Shown here in pieces: positions 1 to 8,401 of a stretch of DNA of 64,000 bases (its first letter is position 1; every line of letters starts with the position of its first letter). Below the pieces are notes generated by a model. That model ran no database searches, was not told where the DNA came from, and saw nothing but the letters and a program-made list of their open reading frames with translations. Location of the stretch: NCBI RefSeq assembly GCF_965277665.1, contig NZ_OZ255835.1:2666001-2730000 (forward strand). The letters are read 5' to 3'. The translations under genes were made by a program, and so were the position numbers. The stretch comes from Lichenicoccus sp965277665. Its GTDB lineage: Bacteria; Pseudomonadota; Alphaproteobacteria; Acetobacterales; Acetobacteraceae.

Positions 1-2
1 TC

Positions 3-344
3 GAGCTGCATGTGGCGCCGGGCGGCATGTTCCGCGGCTCTGCCCAGGTGCAGGATGCCGAGGTCGCCGGCACGGTGGATGGCACCCTGACCGCGACCGG
101 CACCCTGACCATCCGCCCGACCGGCCGGGTGATCGGGAGTGCGAAGTGCGGCTCGCTGACCGTCGAGCCCGGCGGCCAGGTGACCGGCCAGTTCGAGACC
201 AGCTTCGGCCAGGATGCCGCCAAGGCGCCGTTGGCGGGCGGGCTGGACCAGGGCGCCGACCCGGTGTCGCCGGCCCCGGTGCTGCCCCAGGCTGTGCATC
301 CTGCGGTGCATCCGAAGGAGAGCGGCACCGCCTCGCTGGGCTGA
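3..344 (+). CDS. Bactofilin, 5' truncated by window edge
   Basis: C-terminal part of a bactofilin, a cytoskeletal protein that polymerises without nucleotide into beta-helical filaments, usually as a membrane-associated scaffold for cell shape or stalk functions. The frame is already open at base 3 (E-L-H-V before the GTG at 12), so the true start lies left of the window. Repeating beta-helix turns are visible (APGGMFRGSAQ, VAGTVDGTLTATGTLTI, GSLTVEPGGQVTGQFE). A loose Ala/Pro/His tail follows, as bactofilins normally have. It ends four bases before the stop of gcrA on the other strand, so the two genes converge. Family call is by motif; the cellular role is not visible here. Confidence 0.85.
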   Translation, partial: ELHVAPGGMFRGSAQVQDAEVAGTVDGTLTATGTLTIRPTGRVIGSAKCGSLTVEPGGQVTGQFETSFGQDAAKAPLAGGLDQGADPVSPAPVLPQAVHPAVHPKESGTASLG

Positions 345-348
345 GCAG

Positions 349-1008
349 TCAGGCGGTATCGCGGCGGTCGCGCAGCTTCACGTAGGCGAGCTGGGCATGC
401 TCGGTGCAGTACGGCTTGCCCGGGATCGGATCGCCGCCGCAGAACCGGAACTGCTTGGTGCCGGGCTCGCCGAGCGGCCAGCAGCAGGCGAGCCCGCGTC
501 GTCGCGGCTCGGACCGGCCGAGGGAGCGATAGCCGCCGGTGTCGTTGTCCGCGCCAGAATCACGTGTGTGGCCGCGTGTGTGATCGCGTGCGTGCTCGCG
601 TGCATCCGGCGCCGACACCGGCCGGCGCATCGGGGTGACGTTGCAGCGGTTCCCTGGAGAGCGGCTTGCCACCGGCTCGTTCGGGAGCCCGGAATAGCCT
701 CGCGCCGCGGTGCGAGCCGCGTCCGGGACCAGCCGCACCGGCGCACCAGCCGGCGGCGCCGGCCGCGCGGCGGCGCGGATCGATGCCGACGGACGTGCCG
801 CATGCGAGCCCCTGCCCGCAACCGAGCCGCCCGGAGCACTCACCAGCCCCTTGCGGATCGGCGATGGCCGCGGCGGCAAGATGAGACGATGCGCCTTGCC
901 GACCACGGCGTTCTTGGTGATGGACATTCGCCGGCCGATCTCGGCGGTGGAATGCCCCTCCTGCCAGAGACTGCGCAAACGGGAGATCGTCTCCTCGTTC
1001 CATTCCAT
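349..1008 (-). CDS. gcrA: Cell-cycle regulator GcrA
   Basis: GcrA is an alphaproteobacterial transcription factor that works with sigma-70 RNA polymerase at promoters carrying CcrM-methylated GANTC sites. The N-terminus is the conserved DNA-binding part (MEWNEETISRLRSLWQEGHS, then an I-G-x-x-M-x-I-T-K-N-A-V-V-G-K-A-H-R-L stretch). The C-terminus has the conserved cysteine-rich end (CCWPLGEPGTKQFRFCGG, then PYCTEHAQLAYVK). Between them is a long Arg/Pro/Ala/His linker of about 110 residues with near-repeated HTR units; at 219 aa it is longer than typical GcrA (about 170-180). A strong AGGAGG ribosome site precedes the ATG at 1008. GANTC sites at 1094-1098 and 1203-1207 lie in the upstream region, consistent with cell-cycle methylation control. 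Confidence 0.95.
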   Translation of the reverse strand: MEWNEETISRLRSLWQEGHSTAEIGRRMSITKNAVVGKAHRLILPPRPSPIRKGLVSAPGGSVAGRGSHAARPSASIRAAARPAPPAGAPVRLVPDAARTAARGYSGLPNEPVASRSPGNRCNVTPMRRPVSAPDAREHARDHTRGHTRDSGADNDTGGYRSLGRSEPRRRGLACCWPLGEPGTKQFRFCGGDPIPGKPYCTEHAQLAYVKLRDRRDTA

Positions 1009-1138
1009 CGCCCGGCTCCTCCTGGATAGGAGATCCGACGATAGGGCAAAAAATCCGCGATCTCAACGAACCAACCACAAAATCTTGTGGACAGAATCGA
1101 GGGGAACCCCCACCAGTCGTGTGGATAACTATATTTTA

Positions 1139-1166
1139 ACGATAATCTATCTGGCGTTTCAGACAA
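1139..1166 (-). promoter_or_regulatory. Possible sigma-70 promoter of gcrA
   Basis: On the minus strand, TTGTCT (1161-1166) and TATCGT (1139-1144) are separated by 16 bases, each matching four of six consensus positions, in an AT-rich part of the rnd-gcrA gap. The predicted leader of about 120 nt contains GAATC (1094-1098), a GANTC methylation site; a second, GATTC, lies at 1203-1207. This is a by-eye match only. Confidence 0.3.
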
Positions 1167-1232
1167 CCAGAGCCGGGGCCGCCGATCACCCGGAAATTCC
1201 TCGATTCGGCTGCGACTCGGAGTGCAACACGG

Positions 1233-2417
1233 TCAATCCGGTGTCCGCAGCAGCCTGATCCGCTTGCCATCCACGCCCAGCGACACCAACCCGCCCTTGA
1301 GGGCCAGCGCGTCGTCGCCGAAGACCGTGCGGCGCCAGCCCTGCAGCGCCGGGATGTCCGGCGCCTCCTCCGCCGCCAGCCGGTCGATCTCCTCGGAGGA
1401 GGCCAGCAGCCGCGGCGCGACGTCGTGCTGTTCCGCCTTGGCCGCCAGCAGCACCTTGAGCAGCGACACCAGCGCCGGCGACGGGCGCGGCCCGTCCCGG
1501 CGCGCCACGGTCGGCAGGCCGGCCTCCGGCTCCCCCCGCGCGGCCTCGATGGCCGCCAGCAGCCCGGTGCCGGCCCGGCCCTCGGCAAAGCCCCGGCTGA
1601 CGCCCCGTATGCGTGTCAGCGCCTCGATGTCGCGCGGCGCGGTGGCCGCGATCTCCAACAGACTCTCGTCCTTGAGCAGGCGCGAGCGCGGGATGTTGAC
1701 CCGCTGCGCCTCGCGGTCGCGCCAGGCGGTGATCGCGCGCAGCGCGCCCAGCATGCGCCGGTTGCCGGTGCGCGGCCGCAGCCGTTCCCACAGCGTCTCG
1801 GGATCGGGGCGGAAGGTCTGCGGATCGCCCAGCACCGCCATCTCCTGCGCCACCCATTCAAGCCGCCCCTCGCGCACCAGGCGGGCGCGCAGCGCCTCGT
1901 AAACGTCGCGCAGCCAGGTCACGTCGGCGGCGGCATAGGCGACCTGTGCCGGTGACAACGGGCGCGCCGACCAGTCGCTGAAGCGGTGCGCCTTGTCGAT
2001 CTCGCCGCCGGTGAGCGAGGCGACCAGGCTGTCATAGCCGACCTGGTCGCCGAAGCCCGCCACCATCGCCGCCACCTGGGTATCAAACACCGACGCCGGC
2101 AGCCGGCCGAACCGGTACAGAAAAATCTCCAGGTCCTGGCGCGCGGCATGGAACACCTTGACCACCGCCGGATCGTCAAGCAGGGCGGCGAGGGGCGCGA
2201 GGTCGAGCGTGACCACCACGGCGTCGATCACCGCGACCTCGGCGTGGCCTGCGAGCTGCACGACGCACAGCTCCGGGTAGTAGGTGCGCTCGCGCACGAA
2301 CTCGGTGTCGATGGTGACGAAGCGTTCCTGGCGCAGGCGTTCGACGAGGGCGGCAAGTGACGCGGTCTCGGTGACGAGCACCGGCTCGGGATAAGGCGAT
2401 CGGCTGGGACGTGGCAT
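1233..2417 (-). CDS. rnd: Ribonuclease D
   Basis: 3'-5' exoribonuclease of the DEDD family that trims tRNA precursors and other stable RNAs in the cytoplasm. The 394-aa protein has the exonuclease motifs in order: Exo I (TIDTEFVRERTYYPELCVVQ, with the D-x-E pair), Exo II (VFHAARQDLEIFLYRFG) and Exo III (YAAADVTWLRDVYEAL, the Y-x3-D form). HRDC domains follow (MLGALRAITAWRDREAQ, then IEALTRIRGVSRGFAEG). The start chosen is the ATG at 2417 (MPRPSRSPYPEP), giving the usual family length of about 385. The same frame stays open for more than 600 further codons upstream across the antisense strand of aspS, which I treat as a high-GC artefact. It is divergent from aspS, with a long-hairpin repeat between them. 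Confidence 0.93.
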   Translation of the reverse strand: MPRPSRSPYPEPVLVTETASLAALVERLRQERFVTIDTEFVRERTYYPELCVVQLAGHAEVAVIDAVVVTLDLAPLAALLDDPAVVKVFHAARQDLEIFLYRFGRLPASVFDTQVAAMVAGFGDQVGYDSLVASLTGGEIDKAHRFSDWSARPLSPAQVAYAAADVTWLRDVYEALRARLVREGRLEWVAQEMAVLGDPQTFRPDPETLWERLRPRTGNRRMLGALRAITAWRDREAQRVNIPRSRLLKDESLLEIAATAPRDIEALTRIRGVSRGFAEGRAGTGLLAAIEAARGEPEAGLPTVARRDGPRPSPALVSLLKVLLAAKAEQHDVAPRLLASSEEIDRLAAEEAPDIPALQGWRRTVFGDDALALKGGLVSLGVDGKRIRLLRTPD

Positions 2418-2530
2418 GCCAAGGCTGTTACACCCGCATGGCCGGGCACGAAAGCAGCGTGGCTTACCGTGACGCCCTGCTCGCGCGCAGCAACATTGAC
2501 AGTCCCCGACCGCGGCGGCTTCTTGCCCTA

Positions 2531-2692
2531 GAGGCTGTCTGGAAACAGCTGATGCCGGATGAGAGCGGCCTGAAGGGCCGCGGCCGGCGTGGCTTTTCGA
2601 GCACCGGAGCGGAGCGGCCTCCTTGGCCGTGAGCCCCGGAGCACAGAAAAGGCGCGTCGGATCGCCAGCAGCAGCTGTTTCCAGACAGCCTC
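2531..2692 (+). repeat. Long-hairpin repeat, family A, copy 1
   Basis: A 162-bp element whose ends form a perfect 21-bp inverted repeat (2531-2551 and 2672-2692; the arm begins GAGGCTGTCTGG). The interior core, shared with copies 2-6, contains smaller hairpins (GCGGCC-TGAA-GGGCCGC and CGGCC-TCCTT-GGCCG) and ends in a G-A-T-C-G-C-C-A-G-C motif. CTAG lies at the left tip. It sits in the gap between divergent rnd and aspS, about 25 bp before the aspS start. An exact TTGACA at 2496-2501, just outside the left arm, has no convincing -10. Confidence 0.9.
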
Positions 2693-2717
2693 CCCTTCTT
2701 GCCGACAGGACACTTGC

Positions 2718-4619
2718 ATGCATCCCTACCGCACCCACAGCTGCGCTCGATTGCGCGGCACCGATGCCGGGCAGACCGCCCGCCTGTCCGGCTGGGTGCA
2801 CTCCAAGCGCGACCATGGCGGGCTGCTGTTCATCGACCTGCGCGACCATCACGGCATCACCCAGATCGTGTTCCCGGCCGGCTCCGACCTGCTGGCCGCC
2901 GCCGAGCGGCTGCGCGTCGAGAGCGTGATCACGGTCACCGGCGACGTCGTGCTGCGCGAAGGCGCCACCGTGAACGCGAAGCTCGCCACCGGCGAGATCG
3001 AGCTGCGGGCAAAGGCGCTCGAGGTGCAATCGGCCAGCGACGTGCTGCCACTGCAGGTCGCCGGCACCGAGAGCTACCCGGAGGAGCTGCGGCTGCGCTA
3101 CCGCTACATCGACCTCAGGCGCGACAAGCTGCACCGCAACATGATGCTGCGCGCCGGCGTGATCGCCAGCCTGCGGGCGCGGATGATCGCGCAGGGCTTC
3201 ACCGAGTTCCAGACGCCGATCCTGACCGCCTCCAGCCCAGAGGGCGCGCGCGACTTCCTGGTGCCGGCGCGGCTGCATCCGGGCCGGTTCTACGCCCTGC
3301 CGCAGGCGCCGCAGCAGTTCAAGCAGCTCGCGATGATCGCGGGCTTCGACCGCTACTTCCAGATCGCACCCTGCTTTCGCGACGAGGCGGCCCGCGCCGA
3401 CCGCTCGCCGGGCGAGTTCTACCAGCTCGATTTCGAGATGAGCTTCGTCACCCAGGAGGACGTGTTCGCCACGCTGGAGCCGGTGATGGCCGGCATCTTC
3501 GAGGAGTTCGGCCAGGGCCGCGCGGTCAGCCCTACCCCGTTCCCGCGCATCCCGTACGAGCAGGCGCTGGCGCTGTACGGCAGCGACAAGCCCGATCTGC
3601 GCAACCCGCTCGTCATCACCGACGTCACCGCGCCGTTCGCCGGCTCCGGCTTCGGCCTGTTCGCGCGCATCGCGGCCGGCGGCGGCACGGTACGCGCCAT
3701 TCCCGCGCCGGGCGCCGGCGCGCGGCCGCGCTCGTTCTTCGACAAGCTCAACGAGTGGGCCCGCGCCGAGGGTATGGGCGGCCTCGGCTACATCACCTTC
3801 GATGAGCAGGGCAACGCACAGGGTCCGATCGCCCGCAATCTCGAGGCCGAGCGGGCCCTGGCCGTGCGCGAGGCCTGCCGGCTCCGCGCCGGGGATGCGG
3901 TCTTCTTCGTCGCCGGCCCCGCTTCCGAGGCGGTGAAATTCGCAGGGATGGTGCGCACCCGGATCGCGGCCGAACTCGACCTCGTTGAAAAAGATGCCTT
4001 CCGGTTCTGCTGGATCACCGACTTCCCGATGTACGAGATCAACGAGGAGACCGGGCAGATCGATTTCAGCCACAACCCGTTCTCGATGCCGCAGGGCGGC
4101 CTGGACGCCCTGGACAGCCAGGACCCGCTGACCATCAAGGCGTTCCAGTACGACATCGTCTGCAACGGCATCGAGCTGTCGTCCGGCGCGATCCGCAACC
4201 ACCTGCCCGAATTGATGATCCGCGCCTTCCAGATCGCGGGGTACCCGTCGACCGAGGTCGAGGCGCGGTTCGGCGGCATGCTGAACGCGTTCCGCTTCGG
4301 CGCCCCGCCGCATGGCGGCTCGGCCCCGGGCGTCGACCGCATCGTCATGCTGCTGGCCGACGAGCCGAACATACGCGAGGTCATCCTGTTCCCGCTCAAC
4401 CAGCAGGGCGAGGACCCGATGATGGGCGCGCCGGCGCCGGTCGATGCGAGGCGCCTCAAGGAGCTGTCGCTGCAGCTCGACCTGCCCCCCGTCAAGACCG
4501 TCGGCGGCCCGCTGAAGTCGGTTCCCCAGGAATCGGGGCCCCGAGAGCCGGAGCCCCAGCCGTCGGCGCCCCAGCAGTCGGCGCCCCAGCAGTCGGCGCC
4601 CCAGCAGTCGGGCCAGTGA
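2718..4619 (+). CDS. aspS: Aspartyl-tRNA synthetase, probably non-discriminating
   Basis: Class II synthetase that charges tRNA-Asp with aspartate; in lineages lacking AsnRS it also mischarges tRNA-Asn for GatCAB. The 633-aa protein shows the N-terminal OB-fold anticodon domain (SGWVHSKRDHGGLLFIDLRD), class II motif 2 (CFRDEAARADRSPGEFYQLD), the inserted GAD domain (about 290-420) and motif 3 (GSAPGVDRIVMLL). The GEFYQLD form of motif 2 is that of alphaproteobacterial enzymes. The start is the ATG at 2718 with AGGA upstream (MHPYRTHSC). It is about 35 residues longer than usual because of an odd C-terminal tail rich in Ser, Ala, Pro and Gln, coded by 15-bp tandem repeats. Its TGA overlaps the GTG of eipB. 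Whether an AsnRS exists cannot be seen here. Confidence 0.96.
   Translation: MHPYRTHSCARLRGTDAGQTARLSGWVHSKRDHGGLLFIDLRDHHGITQIVFPAGSDLLAAAERLRVESVITVTGDVVLREGATVNAKLATGEIELRAKALEVQSASDVLPLQVAGTESYPEELRLRYRYIDLRRDKLHRNMMLRAGVIASLRARMIAQGFTEFQTPILTASSPEGARDFLVPARLHPGRFYALPQAPQQFKQLAMIAGFDRYFQIAPCFRDEAARADRSPGEFYQLDFEMSFVTQEDVFATLEPVMAGIFEEFGQGRAVSPTPFPRIPYEQALALYGSDKPDLRNPLVITDVTAPFAGSGFGLFARIAAGGGTVRAIPAPGAGARPRSFFDKLNEWARAEGMGGLGYITFDEQGNAQGPIARNLEAERALAVREACRLRAGDAVFFVAGPASEAVKFAGMVRTRIAAELDLVEKDAFRFCWITDFPMYEINEETGQIDFSHNPFSMPQGGLDALDSQDPLTIKAFQYDIVCNGIELSSGAIRNHLPELMIRAFQIAGYPSTEVEARFGGMLNAFRFGAPPHGGSAPGVDRIVMLLADEPNIREVILFPLNQQGEDPMMGAPAPVDARRLKELSLQLDLPPVKTVGGPLKSVPQESGPREPEPQPSAPQQSAPQQSAPQQSGQ
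4557..4615 (+). repeat. 15-bp in-frame tandem repeat at 3' end of aspS
   Basis: About four copies of a 15-bp unit (CCAGCAGTCGGCGCC), each adding five residues (S-A-P-Q-Q) to the AspRS tail. Because the unit is a multiple of three, copy-number change would alter tail length without breaking the frame or the overlap with eipB. Confidence 0.9.
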
Positions 4620-5410
4620 GCGTGCGCCTGCTGCTTGCCGGCCTGCTGCTGGGGGCCCCTCTGCTGTGCGCCGCCGCCGCCTCGGCCGCGACGCTGGCCG
4701 CGCACCGGGCCACCTACGATCTGAGCCTGGACCACGTGCAGGGCGGCGGCATCGTCGCCGCCACCGGTCACATGACCTACCAGGTGACCGACACCTGCAC
4801 CGGCTGGGCGACCCAGCAGCAGCTGCGCCTGCAGACCGTGACCCGTGATGGCGGCCCCTCCACCCTGGTGTCGGACTATGCCACGCTGGAGAGCAAGGAC
4901 GGCCGCCACCTGACCTTCGACATGCGTCAGCGCGCCAACGGCGCCACCAGCGAGCAGGTGCGCGGCGAGGCGACCATGCCGGCCGCCGGCGCCGGCAGCA
5001 TCGGCTACACGCTGCCGCAGCGCGCCACGGTGGCGTTGCCGCCGGGCACGCTGTTTCCGATGGCGCATACGCTGGCGATCCTGCAGGCGGCGCAGGCCGG
5101 GCGAAAATCGATCGCCCCGCTGCTGTTCGACGGGACCGGACCGGACGGCGCCCAGGACACCTATGTCGTCATCACCGGCTGGCAGCCGCCGCCTTCGCAC
5201 TCCGACCGGCCATTGCTCGCAGCCCTCGGCTCGGCGCAGGTGCATGTCGCGTTCTTCTCGCGCGCGGCCGGCACCATCAGCCCGGACTACGAGGCTTCCA
5301 TGCGCTACTTCTCGAACGGCGTGTCCGATCGGGTGCTGATGGATTTCGGCAGCTTCACGATGAAGGCCGTGATGCAGGATTTCGTGCCGGCCGCGCCGGC
5401 GCATTGCTGA
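4616..5410 (+). CDS. eipB: Periplasmic cell-envelope integrity protein EipB (DUF1849)
   Basis: EipB-family (DUF1849) protein of 264 aa; in Brucella this periplasmic beta-spiral protein supports envelope integrity. A signal peptide is clear (MSVRLLLAGLLLGAPLLCAA, cleavage near ASAA). The mature part begins AAHRATYDLSL and carries the family's conserved cysteine near the start (TDTCTGW, Cys61) and a second at the very last residue (Cys264). These match the disulfide known in this family. The DFGSFTMKAVMQDF motif near the end is typical. The GTG start at 4616 overlaps the aspS stop by four bases (GTGA), so translation is coupled to aspS. The assignment rests on motif order and the cysteine pair; a role in this organism is inferred. 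Confidence 0.85.
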   Translation: MSVRLLLAGLLLGAPLLCAAAASAATLAAHRATYDLSLDHVQGGGIVAATGHMTYQVTDTCTGWATQQQLRLQTVTRDGGPSTLVSDYATLESKDGRHLTFDMRQRANGATSEQVRGEATMPAAGAGSIGYTLPQRATVALPPGTLFPMAHTLAILQAAQAGRKSIAPLLFDGTGPDGAQDTYVVITGWQPPPSHSDRPLLAALGSAQVHVAFFSRAAGTISPDYEASMRYFSNGVSDRVLMDFGSFTMKAVMQDFVPAAPAHC

Positions 5411-5467
5411 ACCGCCGGCTCGCGAAGAGTGCTAAGACAGCCGCTCACCGGGCAGGTCGACGGCGAA

Positions 5468-6505
5468 ATGGCGCGCGTACGCTGCATCATGATGCAAAAA
5501 GACGAGGGCCAGCTCCTCGATGCCTGGCTGAAATACTACGGCTACCTGTTCGGCTTCGAGAACCTCGAGGTGCTGGACAACGGCTCGCGCGATTTGTTGA
5601 CCTGCTTCATCCTCGAACAGTTCGAGGCGGTCGGCGTCCGCGTCCACCGGCAGCATGTCGGCATCGAGGCGTTCGAGCGCAAAGGCGCCATCGTGCACGG
5701 CATCATCAACGGCTGGGACCGCGATCATGACTATGATTTCGCGCTGCCGTGCGATTGCGACGAGTTCCTGGCACTGTTCACCCGCACCGGACTGAGCTGC
5801 ACCCGGGATGCGATCCATGCCGGTCTCGACGGGCTGATGGAGTGCGACCAGGCGCTCGGCATCCGGACCTCGCTGTTCAACGTCCCGTCGCAGACCGACT
5901 GGTTCCACCCCGAGGTGTTTCCCAAGGGCTTCCTGCCGAGCCATGCGATCCTCGATCTGGACAGCGGCTACCACGAGCCGAAGTCGCGGCTGTGCGTCGG
6001 AACGCGGGACACCGACTTCACCTACCTGCACTTCCACAACAAGCCGTACGAGACCGTCCAGGAGCATACCAGGCGCAAGATGTACCGCCGGGTCGATGTC
6101 GAGGACCGCGACGCCATGCGGCGCTATGCCGGGCCGGGCACCCACATGATCAAGGACCTGCTGATGTCGCGCGAGGAATACGTGCATCAGTTCGACCACC
6201 GGATCACGGTCCGCTTCGAGCAGTTCACCGACCAGATGCGCGCCCTCGGCGCTCGCGAGAGCCTGCTGACCGGGGATGCCAGGCTGCTCCGCCGCCACCG
6301 CAGCGTGCCGGGCGGCCTGTCCACGATCCGGCTGCCGGCCTCGGAGGCGCAACCCCCGCGCCTGGTCGCCTTCGACAGCTCCGCCTATCTCGCAGACAAC
6401 CCGGATATCTCCATCCAGAGCGGCTGCGGTCTGCCGCACTACCTGTATTACGGCTACCGCGAGGGCCGCGCGCTGATCCCGGAGAGCGCAACGGCCTCGG
6501 CCTGA
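5468..6505 (+). CDS. Glycosyltransferase family 2-like protein
   Basis: GT-A fold glycosyltransferase of the family-2-like group (Glyco_tranf_2_4 type), 345 aa from the ATG at 5468. The donor-site region is MMQKDEGQLLDAWLKYYGYL with VLDNGSRD just after, and a metal-binding DCDEF motif lies near residue 95 (ALPCDCDEFLAL). His-rich FTYLHFHNKP follows. The C-terminal 35 residues (YLADNPDIS, then LPHYLYYGYREGR) match a short module often appended to alphaproteobacterial glycosyltransferases and surface proteins. A GTG at 5429 could start 13 codons earlier, but the domain begins right after the ATG chosen. No signal peptide or membrane segment is seen, so it is probably cytoplasmic, making an envelope or exported glycan. 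The substrate is unknown. Its stop overlaps a family B repeat. Confidence 0.8.
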   Translation: MARVRCIMMQKDEGQLLDAWLKYYGYLFGFENLEVLDNGSRDLLTCFILEQFEAVGVRVHRQHVGIEAFERKGAIVHGIINGWDRDHDYDFALPCDCDEFLALFTRTGLSCTRDAIHAGLDGLMECDQALGIRTSLFNVPSQTDWFHPEVFPKGFLPSHAILDLDSGYHEPKSRLCVGTRDTDFTYLHFHNKPYETVQEHTRRKMYRRVDVEDRDAMRRYAGPGTHMIKDLLMSREEYVHQFDHRITVRFEQFTDQMRALGARESLLTGDARLLRRHRSVPGGLSTIRLPASEAQPPRLVAFDSSAYLADNPDISIQSGCGLPHYLYYGYREGRALIPESATASA

Positions 6506-6528
6506 GCATGATCCACTCGATCCTGCTC
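6504..6528. repeat. Short palindromic repeat, family B, copy 1
   Basis: Ten-base arms GAGCATGATC and GATCCTGCTC around five bases, one mismatch, starting inside the TGA of the glycosyltransferase. It shares the GAGCATGATC arm with the copy at 29160 and is followed by a similar C-G-C/T-T-T tail. It is probably a terminator-like 3' hairpin between convergent genes. Confidence 0.7.
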
Positions 6529-6552
6529 TGCTTCTTCGCCTGATGCGGCCGT

Positions 6553-8097
6553 TCAGGCGGCGCTGCTGCCGATCTGCTTGATATCGACGAAGGTCAGGCC
6601 CGGATTGGCCTCGGTGGTCCGGCGCATCATGAAGGCGGAGCTCGCCAGGAAGACCGGATCGCCATCGAGATCGTCCGCCAGCGCCGAGCGGTTGGCCGCC
6701 ATGAACCCCTCCATGCGGGCGCGGTCGCCACTGACCCAGCGCGCCAGCGCGAACGGCGTCGACTCGAACCCGATGGCCACGCCGTATTCCCCCGCAAGCC
6801 GCGCCTGCAGCACGTCGAGCTGCAGGGTGCCGACCACGCCCACGATCGGCGGCGCGCCATCCTGCGGGCGGAACAGCTGCACCACCCCCTCCTCGGCCAG
6901 CTCGGTCAGCGCCTGGCGCAGCTTCTTGGCCTTCATCGCATCGTCCAGCCGCACCCGGCGCAGGATCTCGGGGGCGAAATGCGGCACCCCGGTGAAGCGC
7001 AGGTCCTCGCTCTCGGTCAGCGTGTCGCCGATGCGCAGCGTGCCGTGGTTGGGAATGCCCACCACGTCACCGGCGAACGCCTCCTCGGCCAGCTGGCGGT
7101 CGCGCGCGAAGAAGAACTGCGGCGTGTGCAGCGCGAACTGCTTGCCGGTGCGCACATGGCGCAGCCGCATGCCGCGCTGCAGCCGCCCGGAGCAGATGCG
7201 CGCGAACGCCATCCGGTCGCGATGGTTGGGGTCCATGTTCGCCTGGATCTTGAACACCAGCGCCGTCATCGCCGCCTCATCCGCCTGCACCGAACGCGTC
7301 TCGGTCGCCTGCGCCCGCGGCGGCGGCCCGAACGAAACCAGCGCGTCGAGCAGGTCGAGCACGCCGATCTCGCGCATCGCGCTGCCGAAGAACACCGGCG
7401 TCAGGTGCCCGGCATCGAAGCTCTCCCGGTCGAACTCGGGCAGCGCCCCCCGCACCAGTTCCAGTTCCTCGCCGAGCGCCTGCAGCCGCAAATCGGACTG
7501 CGCCAGCGTCTGCGTCAGGTGCATCTCGCGCCCCCGCAGGTCGTAGGTGCCGACGAAGCCCGAAGCCCGCCCGACCGGCCAGGTCGCCGGCGCCGTGTCC
7601 AGCGCCAGCGTGCCGCCCACCTCGTCGAGCAGCGCGAACGGGTCCTGCGCCTCGCGGTCCATCTTGTTGATGAAGGTGATGATCGGAATGTCGCGCAGCC
7701 GGCAGATCTCGAACAGCTTGCGCGTCCGCTCCTCGATGCCTTTCGCCGCATCGATCACCATCACCGCGGAATCCACCGCCGTCAGCGTCCGGTAGGTGTC
7801 CTCGGAAAAATCCTCGTGCCCGGGCGTATCGAGCAGGTTGAAGATGCAGCCGCCGTACTCGAACGTCATCACCGACGTCACCACCGAGATCCCGCGCTCG
7901 CGCTCGATCCCCATCCAGTCGGAACGAGTGCGCCGCCGCTCCCCCTTGGCCCGCACGTTCCCCGCCAGCTGGATCGCCCCACCCGCCCGCAACAGCCGCT
8001 CGGTCAGCGTGGTCTTGCCCGCATCGGGATGCGAAATGATCGCAAAAGTCCGCCGCCGCGCGATCTCGCCCCGCATCACCTCAACGCCGTCGGACAT
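6553..8097 (-). CDS. prfC: Peptide chain release factor 3
   Basis: RF3, the translational GTPase that removes RF1/RF2 from the ribosome after peptide release. The 514-aa protein (E. coli 529) carries G1 ISHPDAGKTTLTERLL, G2 (GIERERGISVVTSVMTFEY), G3 LLDTPGHEDFSEDTYR and G4 TFINKMDREAQDP. An EF-Tu-like domain II with RICSGRLQRGMRLRHVRTG and a C-terminal RF3-specific domain follow. The start is the ATG at 8097 (MSDGVEVMRGEIARRRTFA). It lies downstream of rpsD on the same strand, but the 300-bp gap with a hairpin terminator and two repeats suggests a separate transcript. All G motifs are intact. Confidence 0.96.
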   Translation of the reverse strand: MSDGVEVMRGEIARRRTFAIISHPDAGKTTLTERLLRAGGAIQLAGNVRAKGERRRTRSDWMGIERERGISVVTSVMTFEYGGCIFNLLDTPGHEDFSEDTYRTLTAVDSAVMVIDAAKGIEERTRKLFEICRLRDIPIITFINKMDREAQDPFALLDEVGGTLALDTAPATWPVGRASGFVGTYDLRGREMHLTQTLAQSDLRLQALGEELELVRGALPEFDRESFDAGHLTPVFFGSAMREIGVLDLLDALVSFGPPPRAQATETRSVQADEAAMTALVFKIQANMDPNHRDRMAFARICSGRLQRGMRLRHVRTGKQFALHTPQFFFARDRQLAEEAFAGDVVGIPNHGTLRIGDTLTESEDLRFTGVPHFAPEILRRVRLDDAMKAKKLRQALTELAEEGVVQLFRPQDGAPPIVGVVGTLQLDVLQARLAGEYGVAIGFESTPFALARWVSGDRARMEGFMAANRSALADDLDGDPVFLASSAFMMRRTTEANPGLTFVDIKQIGSSAA

Positions 8098-8110
8098 GAC
8101 TTCACCCTGA

Positions 8111-8172
8111 ACTAAGGCGAGGGCGCTGCCCTCGACCCGCCGGGGCGAGCGGCCCCGGACCCGCCTGCCTTA
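8111..8172. repeat. GC-rich double hairpin, family C, copy 1 (short form)
   Basis: Two adjacent hairpins, GAGGGC-GCT-GCCCTC and CCGGGG-CGAGCGG-CCCCGG, bounded by CTAAGGC and GCCTTAA. It is a short version of the four-hairpin family C units at 16782, 32180 and 34372. It lies directly upstream of prfC, so it would be in the prfC leader if transcription starts further up. Confidence 0.7.
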
Positions 8173-8180
8173 AATACAGA

Positions 8181-8210
8181 GCGCCGGACGGAGAGGTCCC
8201 CGTCCGGTGC
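8181..8210 (-). terminator. Bidirectional hairpin terminator after rpsD
   Basis: An 11-bp stem with one mismatch (GCGCCGGACGG / CCGTCCGGTGC, loop of 8) with T-rich tracts on both sides: TCTGTATTTA when read on the minus strand, CATTTCTCTT on the plus. It is well placed to end the rpsD transcript before prfC. Confidence 0.6.
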
Positions 8211-8241
8211 CATTTCTCTTGCCTTCCCGGGAAGGTCGGGA

Positions 8242-8400
8242 GAGATGGTTCGAGAGTGCGCTACGCTGAGTCAGAGGCGCCCCCGGCGCCGCCCGTCGTG
8301 CCTGTCGAGAACCGGAGCGGAGCGGCCTCCTGGCCGTGAGCACCGGAAGCGCAGACAGGCGCGTCGGATGGCCAGCGTAGTAGCGCTATCGGACCATCTC
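8242..8400 (+). repeat. Long-hairpin repeat, family A, copy 2
   Basis: 159-bp element with the family A core (AACCGGAGCGGAGCGGCC, TGGCCGTGAGCACCGGA) and long imperfect arms that start GAGATGGT at both ends. The arm sequence differs completely from copy 1 yet the two arms match each other. The right arm ends one base before the rpsD stop codon (8402-8404). Confidence 0.88.
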
Positions 8401-8401
8401 G

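Noticed and set aside
2496..2524. Exact TTGACA upstream of aspS as a promoter
   Set aside because: No acceptable -10 lies at 16-18 bases; the element at 2531 follows directly. It may be a promoter damaged by the repeat, but that is not supportable.
1233..4313. A continuous minus-strand frame of 1,026 codons covering rnd and the full antisense of aspS
   Set aside because: Only the last 394 codons look like a protein (RNase D) and begin at a normal ATG. The rest is compositionally Arg/Ala/Gly-rich, mirrors aspS codons and has no family features. Long antisense frames are expected at this GC content.
3788..5404. 538-codon minus-strand frame across aspS and eipB
   Set aside because: Antisense shadow of two clear genes, low-complexity translation with no motifs.
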